From assembly GCA_023441255.1 (NCBI GenBank), contig JAEZPW010000354.1, forward strand, positions 1 to 22,737: 22,737 nt of DNA, read 5' to 3'. Below are positions 13,737 through 21,280 of the stretch, piece after piece; the stretch's first letter is position 1; every line of letters begins with the position of its first letter. The position numbers and the translations under genes were made by a program. Source of the DNA: Acidobacteriota bacterium. GTDB taxonomy: Bacteria > Acidobacteriota > Terriglobia > Terriglobales > Acidobacteriaceae. A model generated the notes under the pieces. The model searched no databases and had not been told where the DNA came from. It saw only the letters and a program-made list of their open reading frames with translations.

Positions 13737-16481
13737 ATGCGACGCTTGAAAGCTAAGACAATTTTCAATCATTCGGTGCCCCACACCTGCCGCGGTTGGC
13801 AGATGTGGTTCCTTAGCGCGCTTCTCATCCTTGCGGCCCCGCTGTGCCTGGCAGCCGAACCCGCGCCCGACCGCCCTCTCCCTCAGGACACCGGCGCTGC
13901 CGGCCTCAAGCAGGTGCTTGTGCGCCTCCACACCACGGCGCGCCTGATGCACACCGCCGCCCACCCAGACGATGAAGACGGCGGCATGCTTGTGCTCGAA
14001 TCCCGCGGACACGGCGTCGAAGCGTTGCAGCTGACGCTCAACCGCGGCGAGGGCGGCCAGAACAAGATAGGCAGCAACCTCTTCGACGTCCTTGGCGTGG
14101 TACGCACGCTCGAACTCCTTGCGGCCGATCGGTACTATGGGGTGGAGCAGCGCTTCACCCGCGTCGCCGATTTCGGCTTCTCCAAGACACCGGAAGAGAC
14201 GTTCGAGAAATGGCACGGCCACGACACCGCTTTGCGTGACATGGTGCGGGTCATCCGCACGTTCCGCCCTGACGTGATCGTCTCTCGCTTTCAAGGAAAT
14301 GAACGGGACGGCCACGGACATCATCAGGCCTCCGGCATTCTGACCCGCGAAGCTTTCCGTGCCGCCGCCGACCCTAATCGCTTCCCTGAGCAGATAAAGG
14401 AAGGTCTGCAACCGTGGCAGGCGAAAAAGCTTTACATCGATAATGTGAAACCGTTCGGCCAGACCGCGCCGCCGCCCTCCGACGCTTACACTCTCGAACT
14501 CGACAGCGGACAATTCAGCCCCGCCCTCGGCATGACTTACGCGCAGTTCGCCATGCAGGGCCTAAAGCACCAGCTTTCTCAAGGCGCCGGAGCCTGGAGC
14601 CTCAGCCCTGGCCCACATCTTTCTTATTACCGTTTGGTCGATTCCGTTCTACCGAAACCGGCACCCGGGCAGCACGAGAAGGACTTCTTCGACGGGATCG
14701 ATACGTCCCTGACCGGCCTCGCATCGCGCCTCGGTAACGACGAAAACGAAGTGCCGTGGCTGCGCGGTGACCTGGAAAAACTCGCGCGCAACGTGGAGGA
14801 GGCCACGGCTGCTGCCAATCGCAATCCGTTTGACGCCGCCCAACCGCTGCTCGCGGGCTTGGCGACCACAAGGGCGATGATTACGAAGGCCGCGGACGCG
14901 AACCTGCCCGGACCTGAGAAAGCCGAGTTACTCACGCAGCTTCGCACGAAACAAGACCAGCTTACGGATGCCGCCAACCTCGCGCTCGGAATCACGCTTG
15001 AGGCGATCGCCACCTCCCCAACCACAGTTCGCGAAGGCTTCACCGCTGTGCCGGGAGAAGCCTTCAACGTACACACCGTGCTGCAAATCCCACGCTCCAC
15101 CGAGGAGTCCCGCACGCTCAAGGTCGACCTGGCGCAGCTCGATGTTCCTCCCGGATGGCTGGTTCGACGCTCCGCACCGATCGGCGGGAAGGGCGGGCTA
15201 CTGGCTTCTGACTTCACCGTGGTAGTCCCTCGAGATGCCGCCTACACGCGTCCCTGTAACTCGCGTTCGAATCCCCAGGTGGACACTATCTACTCGGTGG
15301 TCAACGATTCCTGCGCGGTGCTTCCACTTCCGCCGCCGCCCGTCCATGCTCGCGTAACGTATCGATTCAAGGGCGTGCAAGGCGAAATCACCGTGCCCGT
15401 AAAAGTGAACTTCCTGCCAGACGACAAGCCTGCGTTGCGACCCCTCGCTATCGGCCCGGCCTTTTCGGTTTCGGCAGAGCCGGGTTTGCTTGTCGTGCCA
15501 GTCGGCAGTGCAAGAACACTGCACGTTTCAGTGGAAGCCCGCAGTAACCTGTCCCATGCAGCTGACGCGCACATTCAACTTCGTGCACCGGCAGGTTGGG
15601 TTTACACACCACGTTCCATATCGGCGCACTTCGACAAGCCCGGCGAGAACCGTAAGTTCGAATTCACGCTAAGCCCGCCTGCGAGCCTGACCGAAACTCG
15701 CGAAGAACTCAAGGCTCAGCTCAACTACCGTGGCAAGGATTACAGCGAGGGTTACACAGTAGTGACGCGCGCCGATCTGGGTTCCGCTCTCTACTATCAG
15801 CCTGCTACCACGCGGATCAGCGCCGTCAACGTGAGTGTGCCTGCGTCGCTGAAACTAGGCTATATCATGGGCGCAGGCGACGAGATTCCCGCCGTGCTGC
15901 GGCAGCTCGGGATGGACGTCAACCTCATCTCGGCACAGGAACTTGCCGGCGGAGATCTTTCCAGGTACGGCACCATCGTCCTCGGGATCCGGGCCTACGA
16001 CACGCGAGAAGACGTGCGCGCCAACAACAAGCGGTTGCTCGACTACGTTTCAAACGGCGGCACACTTGTTGTTCAGTACAACGCCGGTGTGGGCGACTTC
16101 AACAGCGGACAATTCACGCCGTATGAGGCGGAACTTAGTCGCGAGCGGGTCACGGTCGAAGAAGCGCCCGTCACGATCCTGAACGCGAACGATTCGGTGT
16201 TCTCGTTCCCCAACCGCATCACTGCATCCGACTTTAACGGCTGGGTGCAGGAACGTGGCCTCTACTTCCTGAGCAGTTGGGACTCGCACTTCGAACCGCT
16301 GCTGGCCTCGAACGATCCGGGGCAGCAACCAGCGAAAGGCGGCCTGTTGAAAGCCCGCTACGGCAAGGGAACCTACATCTACACCGGATACGCGTTCTTC
16401 CGGCAGTTGCCGGAGGGAGTACCCGGCGCAATCAGGCTCTTTGTTAACCTTGTCAGCGCAGGACACGAGAACAGTCGATAG
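13737..16481 (+). CDS. Secreted multidomain PIG-L/LmbE-family deacetylase
   Basis: PIG-L enzymes are zinc-dependent deacetylases of N-acetylglucosamine groups. The 914-residue product has the signature AHPDDE at 75-80, the conserved LNRGEGGQN, and the distal zinc motif HGHH at 193-196, within a catalytic domain of about 55-280. The rest (about 430-690) looks like beta-sandwich NEW3-type domains, followed from about 705 by a ThuA or amidotransferase-like domain (LKLGYIMGAGDEIPAVL, NGGTLVVQYN). Such long forms are far larger than simple LmbE proteins of about 230-300 residues. The signal peptide's charged start (MRRLKAK) and its hydrophobic core (WFLSALLILAAPLCLA) are separated by residues encoded by a hairpin repeat. 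No ribosome site is obvious at 13737; ATG at 13803 is the alternative but lacks a charged n-region. Substrate is inferred only. Confidence 0.85.
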   Translation: MRRLKAKTIFNHSVPHTCRGWQMWFLSALLILAAPLCLAAEPAPDRPLPQDTGAAGLKQVLVRLHTTARLMHTAAHPDDEDGGMLVLESRGHGVEALQLTLNRGEGGQNKIGSNLFDVLGVVRTLELLAADRYYGVEQRFTRVADFGFSKTPEETFEKWHGHDTALRDMVRVIRTFRPDVIVSRFQGNERDGHGHHQASGILTREAFRAAADPNRFPEQIKEGLQPWQAKKLYIDNVKPFGQTAPPPSDAYTLELDSGQFSPALGMTYAQFAMQGLKHQLSQGAGAWSLSPGPHLSYYRLVDSVLPKPAPGQHEKDFFDGIDTSLTGLASRLGNDENEVPWLRGDLEKLARNVEEATAAANRNPFDAAQPLLAGLATTRAMITKAADANLPGPEKAELLTQLRTKQDQLTDAANLALGITLEAIATSPTTVREGFTAVPGEAFNVHTVLQIPRSTEESRTLKVDLAQLDVPPGWLVRRSAPIGGKGGLLASDFTVVVPRDAAYTRPCNSRSNPQVDTIYSVVNDSCAVLPLPPPPVHARVTYRFKGVQGEITVPVKVNFLPDDKPALRPLAIGPAFSVSAEPGLLVVPVGSARTLHVSVEARSNLSHAADAHIQLRAPAGWVYTPRSISAHFDKPGENRKFEFTLSPPASLTETREELKAQLNYRGKDYSEGYTVVTRADLGSALYYQPATTRISAVNVSVPASLKLGYIMGAGDEIPAVLRQLGMDVNLISAQELAGGDLSRYGTIVLGIRAYDTREDVRANNKRLLDYVSNGGTLVVQYNAGVGDFNSGQFTPYEAELSRERVTVEEAPVTILNANDSVFSFPNRITASDFNGWVQERGLYFLSSWDSHFEPLLASNDPGQQPAKGGLLKARYGKGTYIYTGYAFFRQLPEGVPGAIRLFVNLVSAGHENSR
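13775..13810 (+). repeat. GTGCCCCAC-type hairpin at the start of the PIG-L gene
   Basis: GGTGCCCCAC opens the element. CCACACCTGCC (13781-13791) pairs with GGCAGATGTGG (13798-13808) with one mismatch and a six-base loop. It is in the plus orientation and in the same reading frame as the GH38 copy (GTG CCC CAC, giving VPH). It lies inside the signal-peptide coding region and covers the internal ATG at 13803. Its loop differs from the other copies, so it is a variant or a separate subfamily. Confidence 0.55.
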
Positions 16482-16525
16482 TCGGTCCCTAGTCGTTGGT
16501 CGATAGGCGTCGGTCGTGGTGAATT
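16471..16525. repeat. Degenerate heptad intergenic repeat, block C
   Basis: AGTCGAT, AGTCGGT, AGTCGTT, GGTCGAT, GGCGTCG and GGTCGTG follow one another at mostly 7-bp steps, with a slip near 16487-16492. The block begins within the last codons of the PIG-L gene (Asn-Ser-Arg-stop) and fills much of the 91-bp gap before the permease gene. No clear terminator is seen here. Confidence 0.5.
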
Positions 16526-16572
16526 AGTGGTCATCCTGATCAGCCGATCGCCAGCGACTAACAACCGAATTC

Positions 16573-18093
16573 ATGCACGCCGACTCCAAATCCGTCGCGC
16601 CTCACACGCTGTCTTCAGCGACCGACAAGCCGCAACTCATCCGCGGCCTGAGCCTGTTCGGTGCCACAACGTTGAACATGATCGACATGATCGGCGTGGG
16701 CCCGTTCATCACGATTCCGCTGATCATCAGCGCGATGGGCGGTCAGCAGGCAATGCTGGGCTGGGTTTTTGGCGCTCTGTTCGCGATCTGCGACGGACTG
16801 GTGTGGGCTGAACTCGGCGCTGCCATGCCGCATTCCGGAGGTTCGTACGGCTACCTCGCGCAGATCTATGGCCCTCGCAAACTGGGGCGAATGGTGTCGT
16901 TCCTGTTTATATGGCAGCTCTCGTTCAGTGCGCCCCTTTCGATCGCGTCGGGTTGTGTGGGGCTCTCCCAGTATGCGGCTTTCGTGTGGCCGGGACTTGA
17001 GCGCTCCTGGTTTTCTCGCGATCTGCGCCTTGCGGTTCCGGCACTCGGCACGCTTGAAGCACGTATCCTTGCAACGCCTGCAACGCTCGTCGCGATCGGA
17101 GTCTGCGCGCTGGCGGTTCTGCTCCTCTATCGCCGGATCACCGGAATTGCCCGTCTCTCGAAGGTGCTTTGGGCTGGCGTGCTCGGCACTATCGCCTGGA
17201 TCATCTTCGCCGGCCTCACAAACTTTGACGCGTCGCGCGCATTTAGTTTTCCGCCGGGCGCGTTCCGATTGGACCATCATTTTTTCACTGGGTTCGGCGC
17301 GGCCATGCTCGTTGCGGCCTACGATTACTGGGGTTACTACAACGTCTGTTTCCTCGGTGGTGAAATCAAGCATCCGGAAAAGAACATCCCGCGTGCTCTG
17401 CTGCTGTCGATCGTCCTGGTGTCACTGATCTACGTAGTAATGAACATCAGCATCCTGGGCGTAGTACCGTGGCAGGAGATGGTACAGTCTGCGAAATCGG
17501 ACACTCGGTTCTATGTTGTCTCGACATTCATGCTTCGCGTGTATGGTCGTTGGGCCGCTTATGTAGCCGCCGCGCTGATCATGTGGACTGCGTTCGCTTC
17601 GGTCTTTTCACTGCTGCTCGGCTATTCGCGCGTGCCTTACGCCGCCGCCGAAGATGGCAACTACTTCAGCGTTTTCGCGCGCGTTCACCCGAAGCACCAC
17701 TTCCCATATGTCTCACTGCTGGCGCTCGGTGGGGTCGCATGCCTGTTCTGTTTTCTGCGACTGGCGGACATCATTGCCGCGCTGGTAGTAATTCGCATTC
17801 TGCTTCAGTTCCTGTTGCAGACCGTCGGAGTCATTATTCTTCGTATTCGCCGCCCCGATCTGCGACGGCCGTTCCGGATGTGGTTCTATCCGCTCCCGGC
17901 ACTAATGGCTACGGCAGGCTTCATATTCGTTCTCGTTTCGCGCGCAAACTTCATGAAAGAGATCCGCTATGCTGCCGTGATCGTGATCGTCGGGCTCGCG
18001 CTTTACCTTACTCGGGCCTGGCGCAACGGGGCTGGCCATTCGTCCCGGCAAACGTGGCCAACGTCCCAACGGAGTGAACACCCAAGTTCCTGA
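16573..18093 (+). CDS. APC-superfamily amino acid/polyamine-type permease
   Basis: A 506-residue integral membrane protein with about twelve hydrophobic segments. Its first helix region (LFGATTLNMIDMIGVGPFITIPLII, broken by glycines) matches the unwound first helix of APC transporters. The following ELGAAMPHSGGSYGYL is the usual helix 2-3 signature of amino acid permeases. Such proteins move amino acids or related amines across the inner membrane by proton symport or exchange. The substrate cannot be told. It is 91 bp downstream of the PIG-L gene on the same strand, but the gap is repeat-filled, so cotranscription is uncertain. No ribosome site is obvious before the ATG at 16573. A link to amino-sugar uptake would be speculation. 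Confidence 0.85.
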   Translation: MHADSKSVAPHTLSSATDKPQLIRGLSLFGATTLNMIDMIGVGPFITIPLIISAMGGQQAMLGWVFGALFAICDGLVWAELGAAMPHSGGSYGYLAQIYGPRKLGRMVSFLFIWQLSFSAPLSIASGCVGLSQYAAFVWPGLERSWFSRDLRLAVPALGTLEARILATPATLVAIGVCALAVLLLYRRITGIARLSKVLWAGVLGTIAWIIFAGLTNFDASRAFSFPPGAFRLDHHFFTGFGAAMLVAAYDYWGYYNVCFLGGEIKHPEKNIPRALLLSIVLVSLIYVVMNISILGVVPWQEMVQSAKSDTRFYVVSTFMLRVYGRWAAYVAAALIMWTAFASVFSLLLGYSRVPYAAAEDGNYFSVFARVHPKHHFPYVSLLALGGVACLFCFLRLADIIAALVVIRILLQFLLQTVGVIILRIRRPDLRRPFRMWFYPLPALMATAGFIFVLVSRANFMKEIRYAAVIVIVGLALYLTRAWRNGAGHSSRQTWPTSQRSEHPSS

Positions 18094-18119
18094 CCGTGAT
18101 CGGCTGCATCCAATCACGG
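18094..18119 (+). other. Inverted repeat directly after the permease stop codon
   Basis: CCGTGAT (18094-18100) and ATCACGG (18113-18119) form a perfect 7-bp stem with a 12-base loop, starting at the base after the TGA. No T-run follows, so it is a weak terminator candidate. Its right arm is part of the 13-bp motif at 18113-18125. Confidence 0.4.
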
Positions 18120-18125
18120 ACGTAA
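18113..18125 (+). repeat. ATCACGGAnGTAA motif, copy 1 (upstream of the DinB gene)
   Basis: ATCACGGACGTAA matches, at all but the one variable position, the motifs upstream of the two cytochrome c genes (21167-21179 and 21709-21721). Here it is in the same direction as the gene, 55 bp before its ATG. A similar GGA...GGCC segment follows in this copy and in the cytochrome copies. Confidence 0.5.
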
Positions 18126-18179
18126 ACCGGGAACACGGCCCGGCCCCTCAACAACGTCGAAAGAAGAGAGGTGAGTCAA

Positions 18180-18773
18180 ATGAAGAGACGCTCAGCCGTT
18201 CTGCTTACCTGTTCCCTGCTGGTTGCCATCAGCATCGTATTCGCGCAGGCGCCGGCGCAGCCCGCACAGTCGCAGTCACAAAAACGCACAGTGAGTGGCA
18301 CGCTCGAACGCGCGCTCGGCAACGTGGAAAAAGAGTTCGTGGACGCCGCCGACGCGATGCCCGAGGACAAGTACGGTTTTGCTCCCACACAGGGTGAGTT
18401 CAAGGGAGTGCGCACATTTGCCGAACAGGTGCGCCATGTCGCCGCAAGTAATTACCAGTTCGGCGCGGCCATACTGGGAGAAAAGCCGCCGGCTCCTGTC
18501 GAGGGCGAAAATGAGAATGGTCCTGCGAACCTGAAGAGCAAGGCAGACATTATGAAGTACCTGAGGGATTCATTCGCCTACATGCACAAGGCAGTGGGCA
18601 GCATCAGCGAGGAGAACCTGGTCGAACCGATTAACGCCTTCGGTGGGACCGGAAATGCCACGCGGCTCGGCATGGCCACACTTACAGTGGGCCACGCCTT
18701 CGACCACTACGGACAGATGGTCGTATATCTGCGCATGAACGGAATAATCCCGCCTGCCAGCCGGAAACAGTGA
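18180..18773 (+). CDS. Secreted DinB-family protein
   Basis: The 197-residue product has a signal peptide (MKRRSAVLLTCSLLVAISIVFAQA), so unlike most DinB/YfiT proteins it is exported. The DinB four-helix fold is supported by three spaced histidines that form the usual metal triad: His86 (QVRHVAAS), His172 and His176 (GHAFDHYGQ). PEDKYGFAP (61-69) and the VVYLRMNGIIPPAS ending are typical of the acidobacterial members. ATG at 18180 has GAGAGGTGA five bases upstream; an in-frame GTG at 18171 overlaps that site and is less likely. DinB proteins are metal-dependent, some thiol transferases, but the activity of this type is unknown. It lies 86 bp after the permease gene on the same strand and is convergent with the Sel1 gene. 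Confidence 0.88.
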   Translation: MKRRSAVLLTCSLLVAISIVFAQAPAQPAQSQSQKRTVSGTLERALGNVEKEFVDAADAMPEDKYGFAPTQGEFKGVRTFAEQVRHVAASNYQFGAAILGEKPPAPVEGENENGPANLKSKADIMKYLRDSFAYMHKAVGSISEENLVEPINAFGGTGNATRLGMATLTVGHAFDHYGQMVVYLRMNGIIPPASRKQ

Positions 18774-18788
18774 TCCCGAGTCGCCTGT

Positions 18789-18810
18789 GGGCCGCCGTCT
18801 AGCGCGGCCC
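18789..18810. terminator. GC-rich hairpin between convergent DinB and Sel1 genes
   Basis: GGGCCGC (18789-18795) and GCGGCCC (18804-18810) make a perfect 7-bp stem with an 8-base loop. It lies 15 bp after the DinB stop and covers the stop codon of the Sel1 gene on the other strand. There is no T-run on either side, so bidirectional termination is only a possibility. Confidence 0.4.
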
Positions 18811-20064
18811 CTGGCTCGGTTCGGCAAACGCCACAGCAGTCTGGGTGCCGATAACACGAGTTCCGTTCCAGTTTGCGGCCCGGCGCTCGCCCTCGGCGAT
18901 CTGTTCGGCTGACATGCGCGAGGCCAGCCACGCGCTATCGTGCACTGCCAGTTCGTCTTTGCTGCGGGCGGCGATCAGCAGCCAGGTGTAGGCGGCGACC
19001 ACATCCTTTTCGATCCCCTCGCCGCGCATGAGCATCACACCCAGGTTGCGTTGGGCCGTGACGTGTCCCTGCTCCGCTGCCGCACGGAATCGTTTGAAAG
19101 CCTCGGCGAAATCGCGTTTAAAAGAACGGCCCTTGTAGTACATCAATCCAACGTTGTAGTCCGCCACCGCGTCGCCCATCGCCGCTGCCTTTTCGTACCA
19201 GCGCATCGCTTCCTCTTCATCGACGGAAACTCCAAGCCCGTTCTGATAAAGGTAGCCGACGTTGCTTGCTGCGTTCGCGCACCCGCCTTTCGCCCCGGCA
19301 CGGAACCACTTCATCGCCGCCTCGTAATCCTGGCGAACGCCTTGCCCATTCACATAAAGCAGCCCGAGGTCGTTCTGCGCGACGGGATCGCCGTGTTCAG
19401 CCGCCTTTCGGAACCATGAGGCGGCCGCCGACACATCGCGATGAACAACCTCTCCGGTGTAATAGAACTGTCCAAGCTTGGTTTCTGCAGCGGTGTGGCC
19501 CGCGTTGGCTGCTCGCGTATACCACTGGATGGCTTGACTTATGTCTTTCTGAACGCCAGCGCCCTGTTCGAACACGGCTCCCATTGCGGCATAACCCGCA
19601 GCATAGTGCTGCTCAACCGCCTGTCGATACCACACCAGAGCCTCGGCGGGTCTGCGGTCAACGCTTTCGCCATTCTGCAGCATTTGCCCCAGGCTCACGG
19701 CTGCCGGGGCGTGACCCTGCCTCGCCGCGGCTCTAAATAGGGTCGCGGCCTGGGCTGCATCGCGGTTAACTCCGCGCCCATGATAGAGCATCACGCCGAG
19801 ATTGTACTGCGCGTCGGCAAGGCCGCGTTCAGCAGCGCGTCGCCACCAGAACACTGCCTCGGAATCGTCCACTCCCACGCCCGACCCGCTGGCATAGGCG
19901 TAACCCAGAAGCAGTTGCGCCTGGGTGTCCCCTGATTTCGCCTTCTTTATCAGGACCTCGGTCCGCGAGTCGGCGTCGTGATGTTTCGGGTTGTCGGCGC
20001 CCACCAGCAGGCAACCCGCATACACGTACACGCCCAGCGCAACTGCGCAAAGCAAATTACGCAT
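18799..20064 (-). CDS. Exported Sel1-repeat (TPR-like) protein
   Basis: The 421-residue product starts with a hydrophobic export signal (MRNLLCAVALGVYVYAGC); the YAGC at 15-18 is a weak lipobox, so a lipoprotein is possible. Residues 49-372 consist of nine Sel1-like repeats, each exactly 36 residues long, with the pattern A-x-x-x-LG-x-x-Y-x-x-G-x-GV-x-x-D-x-x-x-A-x-x-W-(Y/F)-x-x-AA-x-x-G. These stack into an alpha-solenoid used for protein binding. A short helical tail ends in GPR. The ATG at 20064 has AGAAGG six bases upstream. It is divergent from the GNAT gene across a 153-bp gap with no confident promoter. The partner protein is unknown; exported Sel1 proteins often act as scaffolds in the envelope. 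Confidence 0.92.
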   Translation of the reverse strand: MRNLLCAVALGVYVYAGCLLVGADNPKHHDADSRTEVLIKKAKSGDTQAQLLLGYAYASGSGVGVDDSEAVFWWRRAAERGLADAQYNLGVMLYHGRGVNRDAAQAATLFRAAARQGHAPAAVSLGQMLQNGESVDRRPAEALVWYRQAVEQHYAAGYAAMGAVFEQGAGVQKDISQAIQWYTRAANAGHTAAETKLGQFYYTGEVVHRDVSAAASWFRKAAEHGDPVAQNDLGLLYVNGQGVRQDYEAAMKWFRAGAKGGCANAASNVGYLYQNGLGVSVDEEEAMRWYEKAAAMGDAVADYNVGLMYYKGRSFKRDFAEAFKRFRAAAEQGHVTAQRNLGVMLMRGEGIEKDVVAAYTWLLIAARSKDELAVHDSAWLASRMSAEQIAEGERRAANWNGTRVIGTQTAVAFAEPSQGPR

Positions 20065-20217
20065 ATGGAACCTTCTTTTGGGAAAAGTTGAACGAGTGTT
20101 CTATGAGAGTAGCGGGTTGTAAATCAGGTATTTCAGTTAGGAGATACTAAGGTCCGGCAGTATGAGCTGAGGCGCCTGTTCTACTTCGCTAAAGAACCGT
20201 GCGTCTAAACTGGAGCG

Positions 20218-20691
20218 ATGATGAACGTACCGCGCTCTGTCGAAGTAATCCGGGCCACGCTAGATCACCTTGAGCTTGTCGTACCGCTGTTCGATGCATA
20301 CCGGCAATTCTACAAACAGCAGCCGGATCTGAATGGCGCCCGGGCGTTCATCCGAGAGCGCATCGAACTCGATCAGTCGGTGATCTTCCTGGCGATGCAG
20401 GATTCCACGGCGCTTGGTTTCACGCAGCTTTACCCGTCCTTCTCTTCGGAATCGATGCAGCGCCTCTGGATCTTGAACGACCTGTTTGTGACGCCCTCTG
20501 CCCGGCGGTTGGGAGTCGCCAAGGCTTTGATGGAGCGCGCGCGCCAACTTGCCGTCGAGACCGGCGCAAAGGGGCTCATCCTGGAAACCGCGATCACCAA
20601 TACTCCGGGACAAAAGCTTTACGAATCACTCGGCTGGCGCCGGGATGAGGAGTTCTACCGCTATTACCTGAACGTCTACGCCAACCGGTAG
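20218..20691 (+). CDS. GNAT-family N-acetyltransferase
   Basis: A 157-residue single-domain cytoplasmic enzyme that would transfer an acetyl group from acetyl-CoA to an amine. The acetyl-CoA loop is seen as RRLGVA (96-101) after the strand NDLFVTP. The C-terminal NTPGQKLYESLGW (128-140) is the usual motif B. The substrate is unknown. Two adjacent ATGs exist: GGAG at 20212-20215 is better spaced for the second, at 20221, so the protein may be one residue shorter. The gene stands alone, divergent from the Sel1 gene and convergent with the cytochrome pair. Confidence 0.87.
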   Translation: MMNVPRSVEVIRATLDHLELVVPLFDAYRQFYKQQPDLNGARAFIRERIELDQSVIFLAMQDSTALGFTQLYPSFSSESMQRLWILNDLFVTPSARRLGVAKALMERARQLAVETGAKGLILETAITNTPGQKLYESLGWRRDEEFYRYYLNVYANR

Positions 20692-20716
20692 CCACGCTCG
20701 CCGAAACAAACGTGGC
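20691..20716 (+). repeat. Hairpin after the GNAT gene, possible relative of the GTGCCCCAC family
   Basis: GCCACG (20691-20696) and CGTGGC (20711-20716) form a 6-bp stem. CCACG, TCGC and AACGTGG align with the same parts of the GH38 copy, with one extra base in the loop. It sits on the stop codon of the GNAT gene and before the end of the convergent cytochrome gene, so it could act as a terminator, though no T-run is present. Family membership is tentative. Confidence 0.4.
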
Positions 20717-20735
20717 GCTCTCGTCGCCAAAGGCG

Positions 20736-21080
20736 TTACTTCTTCTGCTGCAACCCGCGGATGTACGCCACGAGCCCGCGTACCTGGCTCTCGTTCAATC
20801 CGGTGTATAGGAAGCTGTGCGGATAGTTTCTGTGCTTGGTGCCGCGGCCGATCGATTCGAACATGTCGCGGTCTGACATCTCCACGAATTGCTTCGCGCG
20901 CAGGTCGGGCGTCTCCAGTTTCTTTCCCGCTGCAGTCTTCCCACTGCCGTCCGCGGCGTGACAACTGCCGCACTTGTCCTTGTAGATTGCAGGTGTTTCC
21001 TGCGCGATAGCGAAGGGAATGAGAGCGCTAACCGCAACGCAGGCGATGAATGCAGTCTTCAGTATACGGCTGCCGGCCAT
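20736..21080 (-). CDS. Small periplasmic cytochrome c, paralogue A
   Basis: The 114-residue product has a signal peptide (to about residue 26, AIAQ) and one haem-binding motif, CGSCH (Cys37, Cys40, His41). Met68 and Met73, both conserved in the neighbouring paralogue, are candidates for the sixth haem ligand. It ends with the LVAYIRGLQ helix typical of class I cytochromes c, so it probably carries single electrons in the periplasm. ATG at 21080 is chosen because AGAGGGGG lies about six bases upstream; longer starts would spoil the signal peptide. About two thirds of the mature residues are identical to the paralogue encoded upstream, and the total length is the same. The redox partner is not in the window. 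Confidence 0.92.
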   Translation of the reverse strand: MAGSRILKTAFIACVAVSALIPFAIAQETPAIYKDKCGSCHAADGSGKTAAGKKLETPDLRAKQFVEMSDRDMFESIGRGTKHRNYPHSFLYTGLNESQVRGLVAYIRGLQQKK

Positions 21081-21117
21081 AGGCAACCCCCTCTGGGTTC
21101 TTTGGAAGAGCGCAGCC

Positions 21118-21202
21118 ATTCTAGCCAGAAGCGCCCTTGCAGCCTACCCCCTCTCCGCCCGCACGAATCACGGAAGTAACGTATGGACATGACCCAAGGT
21201 AA
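21118..21202 (-). promoter_or_regulatory. Duplicated promoter region of cytochrome paralogue A
   Basis: On the minus strand GGCTAGAAT (-10 candidate TAGAAT at 21123-21118) lies 38 bp before the start. ATCACGGAAGTAA (21167-21179, plus strand) begins 49 bp from it and CCAAGGTAA (21194-21202) 76 bp from it. The same three blocks occur at nearly the same offsets upstream of paralogue B, so this region was duplicated with the gene and has kept these blocks. Confidence 0.55.
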
Positions 21203-21280
21203 CGAAGTAGGCGGATAGCGGTTCACCGTCGGGATGCCATCTAACGTGCTCGGTTCGCGTCCCCTGTTGTGCGAGACACG

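Noticed and set aside
13734..14513. A 259-codon minus-strand frame over the start of the PIG-L gene
   Set aside because: It overlaps the AHPDDE catalytic region of a well-supported gene and has no recognisable domain or ribosome site.
16615..17373. A 252-codon minus-strand frame inside the permease gene
   Set aside because: The product is charged and low in complexity, and it is antisense to the clear transmembrane segments of the permease.
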